A DNA stretch of 64,000 bases, from NCBI RefSeq assembly GCF_000182925.2, contig NC_026506.1, positions 434,001-498,000 on the forward strand, in the 5' to 3' direction. A program made the translations under genes and the position numbers. The DNA comes from Neurospora crassa OR74A (lineage: Eukaryota; Ascomycota; Sordariomycetes; Sordariales; Sordariaceae). Positions 53,024 to 64,000 of the stretch are shown piece by piece. A model generated the notes under the pieces. That model saw nothing but the letters and a program-made list of their open reading frames with translations. It ran no database searches and had not been told where the DNA came from. The stretch's first letter is position 1; each line of letters begins with the position of its first letter.

Positions 53024-56000
53024 GATGGGACTGCCTGTGATGGTCGTGGACGATGATGGGCGTTGTTGTATTGGTATCACTAGCATAGGCAGCATGGCAT
53101 AGCATCGCACAGCATGTTTATGATGGTTAGACATTCGCATTACAATTCATGGCTCCAACCCTTTTTTCATACTTATCCTGTTAGCAAGCCGTCTGGAGAT
53201 CTATTCTATCTACTCGTTCACCTCCCAAGTATACCTAACTGTCATGTTATTCGAGCGTAATGTTTACCCCGTCTAGGTATGTACTTCCCGCAGGAACGAA
53301 CGAATGCCCAGGGCATGTAAGGCACCGACACGCGATGCGCGAATCACCAACAGGCTGGCAGCGCAAGAAGCATTGTTTATACACTACATGGTGCGATACA
53401 CGCAATGATCGAAACCGAGTTGTTATAGACCGACAGTATGGCCCTTACATCATGCCAGACACGTACATGCGACCTTTGTAATCCTTACATATTTCCGACA
53501 TTTGCTTCCCGCATTTGACATATCACCTTGAGTTAATAATAGCAGCCAGTCAGTCGGTTGGAGTGACTAACTGCCTAACTAGCTAACTTTGCATGTTAAC
53601 GACGACATCCGGCACCAGCCGGCTGGCTGGGATGCCGTTCGGCTCGTCTCGTCCGGGGCCGCGCTTTACATCTGATTTTGATGTAGGCCAGCAATCATTG
53701 CATTAAACGCAACGAGGAAGGGAAGGAATCATGGATTTGTTGGATACCATGGAAGTCATCACTGACTTACTCACTACACTCAAATTTATTTTTACCACGC
53801 ACTGAGTGAGTGACCCAACGAACGGTACCTACCTACCTGTCGGGTAGAGAAAGGTAAGGTAACGAGTCCACGCGATGATGATTGAAGTACATACCTGAAT
53901 AAATACATATTACCGCCTCTACAACCCTCTTGACTGCCAGCTCCTGATGACGGGTTGTGCCAGCCAGCCAGAGTTAAAGCGGCGCACTCCGTCCGTTAAC
54001 AGTCCCCCTCGCCAACCACGACGAAACCCACACACTTCATCTCAATAAGACTCATTATGCCATGAGGTTCCATTCGGTCCTGGACAAATCAGCTTTTCAT
54101 ACCTACCTTACTTCTACCTACTTACTTGACCATACCATTCAATTCCCCGGTATGTAGTGTAGACCCATGGAACCCATGGAACCCAGGAAAGAAGGAAACG
54201 ACGAGACAAGCACCTACCATACATAGCTCACCCCAACAACCCCAAACTCAGACCCATGAAGAAGCAAGCCCAGTCCAGTCCAGTCCTGGTCAGTCGATAA
54301 CATTCCCTGATTGCCATCCATTCGGTAAAATGGCACGCACTCTGAATTCCCAACACGCCGGTACTCCTAACCCAACCGTCCGTCCCATTTTACCCGGCCC
54401 ATTTAGCCTGAGCGGGACGCGGGAAGGCGATGCCTAAGTGAAGTCACAGGTAAGCTACCTAGCGTACCTAAGGCTAGGGTAGGTAGGGTAGGGTACGGCG
54501 ATGGCATGGCATGACATGTTGAGAAGCCAGGCAGGCAGGTAGGCAGGTAGGCACGTGTGAACAAGTCCTATAAACTCCACGTCGTTCCAGGCCCACGTCG
54601 TTAAAGTCCGAGTAACTCAGAACCACCGGGGAAGAAGTGATCACCAACCAACCTGCTTGGTTCTCTGCCTGTCGGTACCAGATAACGTGTATGCTAGACC
54701 CCTATCTATGCAGAGTACCCCGGAAATTTCGTCGATCATAATCGGTAGCGTCCATGCAATTTGGCTGCAAGCACCCAGTTATAGTCAATGTGACACGTAC
54801 AAGAACCGTTTCCGCGGACGTGGAAAGGCAGGAGTTTAGGTATCTTGGTTTAATCATTCCATTAGACCTGGACGGGTCAGATGATGTTCACCATCCAGTC
54901 GAGACAAAAAGGACAGGCACGGAACTGTGCCAGTGCGCGCTGGCCATCGCTGTGCCACAAACGTACTCACCTGCTACCTCAAGAACGGAAAACGTCTTAC
55001 AAACCGAGTTCATATACAACTCGTGGGTCGAAACGAGACGAGCCATTAAGGAGACGGACCGTGTGGGTATTCAAGGCGGTCGACGGTCATTCCCAAGCTT
55101 CCCCGAAAGCCTTGGCACCCGAAAGCTTACTTGAGGCGATATGATTCATTCAATATGTTTTCAGGGGTAGATATTCCCGACGACTGGTACGAGTAAATTG
55201 ACGATTACTAACTAATACGTCGGCAATTTACCAATGAGGCTGAAGGTAGGAAGGATATCCTGGACATACTTCTCGAAGCGTACGGAACCATCCCGAGGGT
55301 ATCGGAAGATTGTCGTAATTATTGAGTTAACTCGATGGAGATCTGGCTACACAACAGCAACCACACCTCCATGGAGAGGAAATTAGATGCGCACACTCCT
55401 AAGAAATGCGGAGGTGCCATGCTTAGAGATCTCTAGTCTGGAATCCCACCCACTGATGTTTGCCCGGATTACATCAGCTTTTTTGCTCAGAGTGCTACAT
55501 CATTGAGCAAAGCCGCATCAGCAAGTGTGAGCAACGGTCCATTCTGTGTGTTAGTATTTTTGGTGTGACACGGTAGATGCGCCTGATGTGATCCGGGGCA
55601 GCCACCCGACATTCGTACCGAGTACCAGCATGAACTGGTGCGTCTGCCCCCCACATTCGGAGTTCATGGGGAAGTACAAGCATGGGCTCGAACTGCTAGT
55701 CACCGCGTAGTATGGCAGGAATACTCATGAATTTCATCGCAAGATTGATCACACAAGAGTCAAACTTGCGAAAATGGAACTCTGGTCTCGAACTTGGACT
55801 GACCCGTATGGGGGCTTGAAGGCATGGGATGAGTTGAAGGGATGGAGGGCCATGTATTCTCAACACTCTGGCTCCCTCTTTTCTCTCGTGGCAGTGTCGC
55901 GTCAGACCAGTGACACAAGCAAGTTGACCCAATGTCGTGCCACAACGGTGAGGAGGTCAAGTGAATGAAATCCAAATTAAACGGCAACACAGGGCTGCGC

Positions 56001-58599
56001 CATTGACAGGAGAGATATCAATACCAACACACAATTGAGTCCTGAGGATGAGACATCCCAGCCCGAGACAGAGGGGTAAACTGGGGAGAAGAGAAGTGTC
56101 TTGGCCTTCTATGGCCGCTGAAGAACTTGTTGTTCATGGTGGCTTCAAGACAAGTCCGGGGCCATGGAGGACAAGCTCGTCCACATGACGAGCCAAATAT
56201 ATGGTGGCTGAGATATCTCGAACCAGATAGATGACGTGGGAGTCTTTCGAACTGTCGCCCAGCAGGCAAGTTGCAAAAGCGAGAGCGGGCGGCGAGTCAC
56301 CAAGACTCCTGTGGAACGGCCAGTTACCATCGCCCATAACCCAATACGGTTTTGGAGGCCTTGTTGGTAACACTTGTCCATGTCAGGTTTGTTGCGCAAA
56401 TTCCAGAAAAAGGACACTGGCGGCGGGCCGAGCACCAGTGTAATATCTGCAGTGTCAAGTGGTCCACGAACGGGTCGATAACTGCGAATTGGCGAGGCTT
56501 CGTACGCATGCCAGCGATCTGGGACGGGTTACGACATCCTAAAGATATACTCGGGCTGCACAAGCAATATCCGGCCAGCCCTCTGTACGAACAGTCAGAA
56601 CCAATCGAGAAGTGAAGCAAGGCCGAACAGGCGATGCGCTCTGAATTCGAACCTAGTCCTCCAATTCAGGAGATGAAGTGGATAATTCAGTGGTAACCCA
56701 TATTCGTGGTGTCGAGGTAATGGACATGAATCAATAGCCGGCGGCTGTTGGATGTTGGCTGTGCCGCTTTGTGGGCGGCCACTTTTGCGCCGTTGCTCAC
56801 GCCAGACTCGAGGAAGATGGAACAATCTGGTTCTTGGAAGATTCGGGCGAAGAGCCGAAGCCACTTGGTCATCGTTGAGGAGCTGGACAAGATCAAGGAA
56901 GTCAAAATAGCGGGAGTGTCTTGCAGCTAGGCAGCCTTTGGTCTGTACATACTAAGCTGACGCCAACAACTCGTTACGCTCGCAGCTGAGATGGTGGGAC
57001 ACTAACACTGGATTTGGTCGTCATTAGGGCTGATGGTGTCTCCCCAGATAAGTCGAGGGCCGTCAGCCCAAGCAACCTCAAGAGCCATGCGTAGTTGTGG
57101 TAAAACGACCTCGTGATGGCATGTCTTGGTTGTAGTACTTGTCTTGTATCAGCATCGCCGGCGCACAAGAAACGGAGGTGCCTGGAAATACTGTGCGGGT
57201 AATTGGTGAGGCGCAACGAATACGGGGATGGAAGCTGGGGAAAAGGAAAGCGTAAAATCACTTTAATTGGCGATAATTCAAGAAAATCAGAGGATAAAAA
57301 ATCCAAATCCAAAACCAAAGTTTCAATCAGCCAGAGCAGGAGCAGCCTTTCACCCTTCTTTTCATCGGGTAGGTACTTGCTTAGCGCGAGGTGCACCGTG
57401 ACGTTCCTGCCTTCCTTCCTTCTCATCAATGGGTCTCAATGAAGGGTATTTTCTTGAGTTTTCTTTCCTATTAGCAATAAGCAACTCCTATGTCTTGGGG
57501 AATGTGAATGTGGTTCGTCGCTCATCCGCTACATAAAGTATCCTGATATCAAAACGTGGTGTAAATAAACTCCAAAAGGTTGGTCAGGGGTAAGCTGATT
57601 GCCGCATCGGAGCAGATTTTGGTGGGATGAAGGTGAAGTGACAAGTGACAGAACCCCCACAGTTCCCCTCCCGCCCCGCTAAAACCCCAGCTGTTCGCAG
57701 TTGCGGCCTGTGCGAGCTGACATCATAAGCGGTCTGGGCCTGGAACCTCCCGAACTTCTCCTCTTACCAGTCGGTGTCTTTACCTCACCGACCTGGAGGC
57801 GAAGCAGGAGAAGCAGTAATCGGCCCGTCAAGCCAGCCTACTGTCCTTCGAGTCATTGTAGTGTACATGCAGATGGAAGCGAGGTTGATAATAAATAAAT
57901 TCACCCATTTTATCTCACAATCATTCAGCCTCTGTACACTACCTCGATGGCCTCCGTTTCAGCTCGGCACTTTCGCCACCAACGGATGTACCATAACATC
58001 AATTCAATGGGGACCATCACGCGTGCGATGTCATGTTCTTCTCGATTGGTTCTTTTTCAAGATCTGAGAGAAATAAACCAAAGAATCCATCGAGCCAGTG
58101 TCTGGAGATGGTCTCATGGACGCGTGATCGCCAAATGATCTTCCACCTCTGACAGAGGACCGGTAGGGTGTCTGGGTGTAGACCACTATTACCAGGCCAG
58201 CCTTCCTGTGTCCCAAAGCCAGGCAGGGTACTGTAGGCTTTCTTTGTGCGACAGACCAGATGACAAGAGTCATCTCGTTTCGGCCCTCCCAAACGACGAA
58301 CCGTCATGCCAGCGGGAGGTCAAAGCGGTGAGCCTCTTTCTTCCAAATCCCATTACCCTCCTAGGCAGTTCATCAAACCGTCAGAACATCACCACCTCGC
58401 CCGAGGTCACATTAACAACAGTCAGGCGGTAACCATGGCACGGCGCGGCTCACCCATCCGTCAGCGCCGAGTAGGAGGGTGGTCATCATCTCATCCGGGG
58501 AAGCGATCATGCATTGTCGACGCATCTCGTTGCCGTCGGTAGTTGGAGTCCGATATTGAGCTGCTGACTCATAGCTGACCCTTTAGATTGAGCCGTATC
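53024..58599. other. Gene-poor stretch, no supported gene
   Basis: ACCTACCT/AGGTAGGT strings at 53,826, 54,100 and 54,475-54,550; GGCAGGTAGGCAGGTAGGC at 54,530. Coding-like scraps include minus-strand 56,373-56,134 (GDGNWPFHRSLGDSPPALAF and SHVIYLVRDISATIYLARHV) and plus-strand about 55,225-55,320 (NEAEGRKDILDILLEAYG). They look like decayed gene fragments; none can be assigned. Confidence 0.4.
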
Positions 58600-58914
58600 C
58601 TATACCACTTTCTCGGGCAGGTATTGGCCTTGATTTCCTTTGATGGGAAATGCCCGAAGCGGTGGAAGGTCAGCGTCCTCCATCAACCCTAACCCGATCA
58701 TCAGTACATGGAATTGTTCCTGCTCTGGTGGCCGAAACTTACCTACCCAAACTGTACGTTGTTGTATTCCAGGTAGTAAAATACGCTCAACGACCACACT
58801 GGAACTACCTCGGAGAACCTCAAGCCAGAACCCAATGCTCGGATCTCCGACCAAACGTACACGGTGAGGCCAAAAGAGCACAGCGCGGCAACCGGCATGA
58901 AAATGAGCAGTCAC
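58600..58914 (-). pseudogene. Coding-like fragment, about 90 codons
   Basis: An open minus-strand frame with VRLVGDPSIGFWLEVLRGSS, RTVWVGKFRPPEQEQFHVLM and ADLPPLRAFPIKGNQGQYLP reads like a folded protein segment. It opens on GTG, without an ATG, so it would be an internal exon or a fragment. Family unknown. Confidence 0.25.
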
Positions 58915-61531
58915 TTGAGATCACACCTCCTGCTGAGCCGCATCCTTTCCCCCGCCGTGGAAACCTCCGTCCCACGCCGCGGCGGTCACGTCGTGAGTCT
59001 TGTTGGTGCTGCAATGGCATGAAGTGACAAAAGGGGGGGTGGCAAATTTTGATAAGCGAGGCATTGGGTACCTAAACTTCGACAGCAGCAGCAGTAGAGC
59101 AGCCCTGCTTCCGTGGTTGACTTGAGTTTATAATAACCTTCGCTGATACTTTGAGGGCGTAAAGAGGCCAAAGAGGAGAGCTTCCCCTAGCACGTGCTCA
59201 ACGGACATACCTGATCCCCAGCTATGGGCCAGCAATCTGATACTATCGGCTAGGATGTATGAGAATCTCCGGGGGAAGGGCTCGGGCTCATGGTTACACG
59301 CGGCTGTGATATCCTCTAACGGTAGGTCGCTTGGCTAAACGTTTACGGCGCTGCTCGCGTCGTGCCCTTCCCAGGACAGCCTTTTTCAGCCTTCCCGATC
59401 AGGCAACCTAACGCCGCCTTGTAGGTACCTTGTCCGGCTCACTGGCAAGGAGTCGCAGTCGGTGGCAGTTGTCACAGCAACATCAACCAGCGCCAAGCGC
59501 AGGAAATAAGGTGACGAGAAGATCAGCTCCCTGGATCGGCGACCAACCTGGATCACCTCGGGGTACTCAGCTATGTATGTACGAGCTCCTACCCTTTTCT
59601 GGGACAGAGCGACAGACCTGCCCGTTTCATCAGCATCAATCTAGCGATCACCACACACAAAGAAGGGCTCGGTATCACCCCCAAAACAGACCATCAAACA
59701 TCTGGAACTTCTGCGCGGTGGGCACATGACTCTATTCAGAGCAACTGTGCCTCACTCCGTTATTCCGTTGTCCCGTTTCTAGACGAGCGAGCCAGCCGTG
59801 CCAGGGTTATGTACTACGCCCCCGCGGGGGTGCGGGACGACTGTGACGCGGGGCGGGCCATAAAGTAAAAGATGTCAGCGTAGCAGTGCTGAATAGTTAT
59901 GATATATGTCAGCGCGCCGAACGACTGGCTGTCACCTTGCCCTGGGGGTAGCATCGCGAGTGAGGCGGCGCGGGGTAGCTGGTCAGGTAGGTACTTCGCT
60001 CAAACGTACACTGTGGGCACTTGGGTGGGAGCCCGGTACCTTGATAATTGTTCATGAGATATAATGGGAAATTAATTGGGCATCTTATCCCCTATATCGA
60101 AGAATACCTGACACATCCAACTCACGAGAAAAGGCCATTCGATAGGAATCGAATGGGCCTTGGACCCTCGAATGAATGTTACAGTAGAGGTACCTAAACC
60201 TCTGCTCCCATGTCCTTTTTCCCCCACGTTTTCCCACAATTCCGTCAAGTAGGTACCTAACCTACCTACCTAGTATAGAGGTAACTAAACACGGAGCACC
60301 AACACAAACACAAACACAAACATGTCAAGTGAAGCTCTCGTCCCCTTCCCGTTACCTCTATCTACCACTACGTTACTTTATGCCCTTACCAAGTTCAATA
60401 TTTCCTCCGTCTTTTTCGTGCTTCATAGGGTAGGTAGACAATGGCACAAAATCGTATCCGCATGTCTGTAGCACCTTGCAAAGACCGTCCACTTGACTCC
60501 TTCACCGGCTTCCTCTCGTGGCACAGGTCAAACACAGGTTCACACAGGTACTACTTGGCGCGTAACCAGTCAAAGCACGGGTGATGAAGGGACGTGGATG
60601 AAGAGTTGGGGTACAGACAAATGTTGTTGTGCAATGTGTACAGAGAAGGACTTGCGTCAGCCCCCGAGAATATACCTACCTAGGTAGGTAGATAGAGGTA
60701 CTTTTGGTTGCTTATAAAATAGAAAGAACAGCAGTGGTTGAGCTTTTAACCAAGCGTATGGGATTAGGTAGGTAGAGGTAGGTAGGAGTTCAGAAAAGGA
60801 AGGCACCGCAGGGGGGCAGGCAGGTAACTGGGCTTCCATGTAAACAACATCGAATTGTACCAAATTCAGTTTCAGTGTAATAATACGCCATGTGCATTTG
60901 GAAGATAGGTATCAAATCCGTTACTGACATTGGCGCAGCACTTGCTCGAAATGTTTTCACATTCTATGGGCTCTCGCCTTACTTTCAGCATCGTGAACAA
61001 AATCGCTGAACAACAAACATCAGACCCTGAGACAAGGCACTACACTACCTACCATAGGTTTAAAAATAATCTCCGGAATCGCTACAGTGTCGGCCGAGCG
61101 CTTGGCTTTCTACTATACTACTTACTGTAGTGACCTACGCACACATCGATACCCGATTACCCGACTATCCGACTACCTACCCTACCCTACCCGACTACCC
61201 AACTAACATCGTGACCACCTTCATAATATATCACATCTGATCACTAGGACCAACCCAGTAAGCTATTCAGGGGCAAACACCACCACCATCACTTTCACTT
61301 TCACTTTCACTTCATTACACGCGCCAGCCGCCGGCGGTCACTTTTCAAGGGTCCTGTTTTATGCCCAGACACCACCCTCTCTAAGCGATAGAAATAGTGT
61401 AGTTTCTTCAGGAAGGTAAGGTAGCCTTGCGCGCGCGACGGTTCGGCAAGGTACCTAAGGTAGGTAGGGTATTCCGAATAAGGAAAGTAGGTAGTCTAGT
61501 GCATGCATTTACATAGAAGTTTGTGTGGACA

Positions 61532-61570
61532 GAGAAGAAGAAGAAGAAGAAGAAGAAGAAGAAGAAGAAG
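61532..61570. repeat. (GAA)n microsatellite
   Basis: About a dozen uninterrupted GAA triplets on the plus strand in non-coding DNA. Confidence 0.95.
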
Positions 61571-62873
61571 AGTGTTAACTGAGACATATCACACACGCTC
61601 TACCTAGTAAGGTACCTAAGGATACCTAGGTATCTCTGTCTCGGACCCTGAAGAAGAAGAAGACCCTTAAAGATTCTTCAAGATCACGCAGGCCTGAGGC
61701 CAGACACCGTACCGACGAGACGCAGTCAGCAGCGCTAAACAAGAAGCGTTGTTGTTTGCGCCCACTGCCGGCTTCTACGTAGTCATATTCGATCCGCGGG
61801 GGAAAAGAGAAAAAGAAATTAAAGAGGAAAAAAAAAATTGAAGAGAAAAAAAAGGTAAAAAAAAAACAACGAAAACTATAGCGCTACAATCACTACGGTA
61901 CGGTATAACGGGGCGCTTCCTGTCTAGAGGTTAGGTAGGTAGGTAGAGATCGAGGCGGAGTTGAGAAAAGGTATGTCCGTTAGGACTGACTCAATTTGAA
62001 CCCGAACAGCCCCCGCTCAAAGCAAGTACGCGATGCTGCCTGAAGGTGGACATTTTGTCATCGAGTCATTAGGTACCTACCTGGCTACATAGTCTATGGC
62101 CAGTCACACCACAGCAATGTGTAGACCGTAGACTTAAAATGGAAAAAGAGCATTCCGATATTCTGATAGGGCTGAAAGTCTCCAATTAATACTTACAACT
62201 TACGTTCATCAGCGGAGACGGTGAGAGACCAGGGTCTTAAGAGGTCTGTCTGTCTGTCTGTCTGGTTTAGGGGACCATCACATGCCCATGCCCACATCCA
62301 ATGGCTGTAATGGGTAACGGGGAAAGCCTACTCGTTGACGATTCGGTCTGGGTGACTTGAAGTGTTTTCTTTTTCTTTTCTTGGGGGGCCTTTTTTCTTT
62401 TGGCAGATATTAAGGGACCACTTACCGGTGATCCGTTTCGTTAGTGTAGGCGCCTAGAATGAGATTCGGTAATTGTTTTGATGATTCTTCAGCGTAGATC
62501 GTACCTAATGTGACCTTACTAATGTATGGCCACGCAGCGAGAATTAATGCAGGTAGGGACTTGAGTCGTAGTGATCTCCATCAGTGAGAGAGACGTCAAT
62601 CAGATGCTGCAACGTCGGGGATTGGTAATGTGTATTTCGCTCCCTTTTCTGTTCTTCTTGGGTGGGTTGCAGCACTGCCGTACCTCACTGCATGCGAGTT
62701 ATGCCAGCAATTTCCTTCTCCCGTGCTTTGTCACAGCATGAGACTTCTCCCCGTGAGGGGAACGTGAAGATGTTTGTCGACGTGGCGCGACTAACGAAGG
62801 CCTCATGACCAGCAAAAGTCTGCAAAATGAAGGCTTTTCTGAGGTTGAGATACATATACAGCGAGACAGCAAC

Positions 62874-62898
62874 AGTGTGTGTGTGTGTGTGTGTGTGT
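62874..62898. repeat. (GT)n microsatellite
   Basis: Twelve GT dinucleotides in non-coding DNA. Confidence 0.95.
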
Positions 62899-64000
62899 GG
62901 GCAATGACATGATAATTTCGGAAAAACACGGCGGGACGGCTGTCAGCGTCTCATCCCGAGTCTGACTTTTCTGAATTGTGATCAAAAGGTCAACTGGCAA
63001 GCTAGGCATTGGATGATTCTCAAGGTGAGACACCCAAGTACATAATCATCAAGTAATTGCAATTTGCTTCCACTCGCTATCCGCCGTGACCAAAGGCCCG
63101 GTGAGACTAAGCGAAGGAGAGCGTTGAGATGCTGTACTTGTGGTGAGCGAGTACCTGTAAGAAAGGATCTTCAGGAACTTATTTGTTCCCTCCGTCAGCA
63201 CGGCGATCTGAGAAGTGATAGAAATAGACAACTGTCTAATGCCTAGGTAGACTACCTAGCAGTTGTGGGTGGTTGTGGTGGTGTGTGGTTGTCAGATGAT
63301 GGATGAGCTAGGGACCGGCGCGCAGCCGAATGTCACCCCCGGGGCCCGTCCCGTGATGCCCGCGCCGTTCTTTGCAGGTCAACGACGACCATCCGACCCG
63401 CCGACCGTTACCGGCCCAGGGAACGCCGCAACGGAGGGTTTAAGAACTCCACTTGGCTGAAGTATTCCGATGAAAATAAGAGCCAAAGATAAAATCGGAT
63501 ATTTTACCGATTATTCCGTTGTCGTCCACTATTTCACCGAGACACAACTTACCTTACTCGCTCCCCTCCCCACCGTTCGGTCCGTTCTAGTGTACCAAAC
63601 GTCCACCTGGCTTTCCATGTTGGTGGGAACGGGGATGGACCCTTTTGTTGTCCAACTCATCACGAGAACTTCCGACAACTTGTCGTGGCGAGCTTGCTTG
63701 AAAAGGGACCTTGGAAGTTGGACCTATGCATGAAGAAGACCTGTGATGTTCGTGGCCGTGCTTGCGTAGTGCTGATATTCGCCGCCGGTAACCATCATGG
63801 CGTTTCAAGACAGGCGTACGGAGTGTCCCAGAGCAGGGTAAGGAGGCTGAGCAAGTGGACAGAAAGGCGTCGCGTGACCTTGAACATGGTCGTGATGTCC
63901 GCCTGAAGCTCTGTTCTCGGCCTAGAAAAGTTTGCCTGCTGGCCTGCTGTGCTGTGGATGCCCGACGACCACGGGGGAGCGATGACGGGTTGCTGCGGGG

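Larger units (their letters stand above)
58915..64000. other. Intergenic or gene-poor end of the window, many simple repeats
   Basis: No gene supported. Repeats: (CACTTT)n at 61,287-61,313, (GAA)12 at about 61,532-61,570, (CTGT)4 at 62,244-62,263, (GT)n at 62,874-62,898. ACCTAGGTAGGT palindromes are dense at 60,180-62,080, and five TACCTCTA/TAGAGGTA octamers lie between 60,185 and 60,780. The last 700 bases hold short frames on both strands that may belong to a gene continuing beyond the window. Confidence 0.45.

Overview
The window looks like a nuclear chromosome segment of a filamentous ascomycete, most likely a Sordariomycete. Evidence: the first 10 kb is very AT-rich, with TpA in excess and CpA/TpG depleted while CpG survives, which is the signature of repeat-induced point mutation (RIP). 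Introns are short (about 50-80 bp), GT-AG, with CTAAC/CTAAT-like branch sites. Intergenic DNA carries ACCTACCTAGGTAGGT-type motifs and many homopolymer runs. There are no operons, no CRISPR array and no bacterial signals. Species cannot be named from the sequence alone. 

Layout. 1-9285: a broken, RIP-soaked Ty3/gypsy chromovirus fossil whose left LTR is cut by the window edge and whose right LTR is complete. 9287-10044: a 10-bp satellite abutting the right LTR. 10.1-10.4 kb: homopolymer and polypurine boundary, then a 244-bp MITE-like inverted-repeat element. 11-28.6 kb: a mosaic of small host genes, gene fragments and transposon pieces. Its main content is a small paralogous family, all on the plus strand: three apparently intact genes (12381-13058, 23146-23943, 27122-27748) share a C-terminal domain of about 80 residues centred on WIKDF(F/V)-x-G-(H/R)-(V/I)-RPR, and two broken relatives lie at 13428-13917 and 28269-28540. 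Between them lie a Tc1/mariner transposase tail, two copies of a decayed gene marked by TGKWINPRF (one long, one capped by a 24-bp repeat), a possible CxxC mini-gene, and a tRNA-like/SINE sequence. 29.5-32.4 kb: two minus-strand hypothetical genes, one with a clear TATA box. 32.9-50.7 kb: mostly gene-poor or decayed sequence, including a GC-normal reverse-transcriptase fossil (36.6-37.3 kb), the end of a CCHC zinc-knuckle gene (42.7-43.0 kb) and one small Cys-containing ORF (44.4 kb). 50837-53023: the one clearly recognisable conserved gene, a CHY zinc-finger protein with RWD-like N-terminal segments. 53-64 kb: no gene I can support; simple repeats and dense AGGTAGGT/ACCTACCT motifs. 

How it fits together: a heterochromatin-like RIP block grades into an accessory-type region with repeated duplication, truncation and shuffling of small genes, followed by more ordinary chromosome around the CHY gene. 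The strongest candidate for something undescribed is the WIKDFF/RPR gene cluster. The clearest mechanistic signal is that variation in the 10-bp satellite sits mainly at its two RIP-susceptible dinucleotides. Everything functional beyond the CHY gene is inference; no database search was possible.
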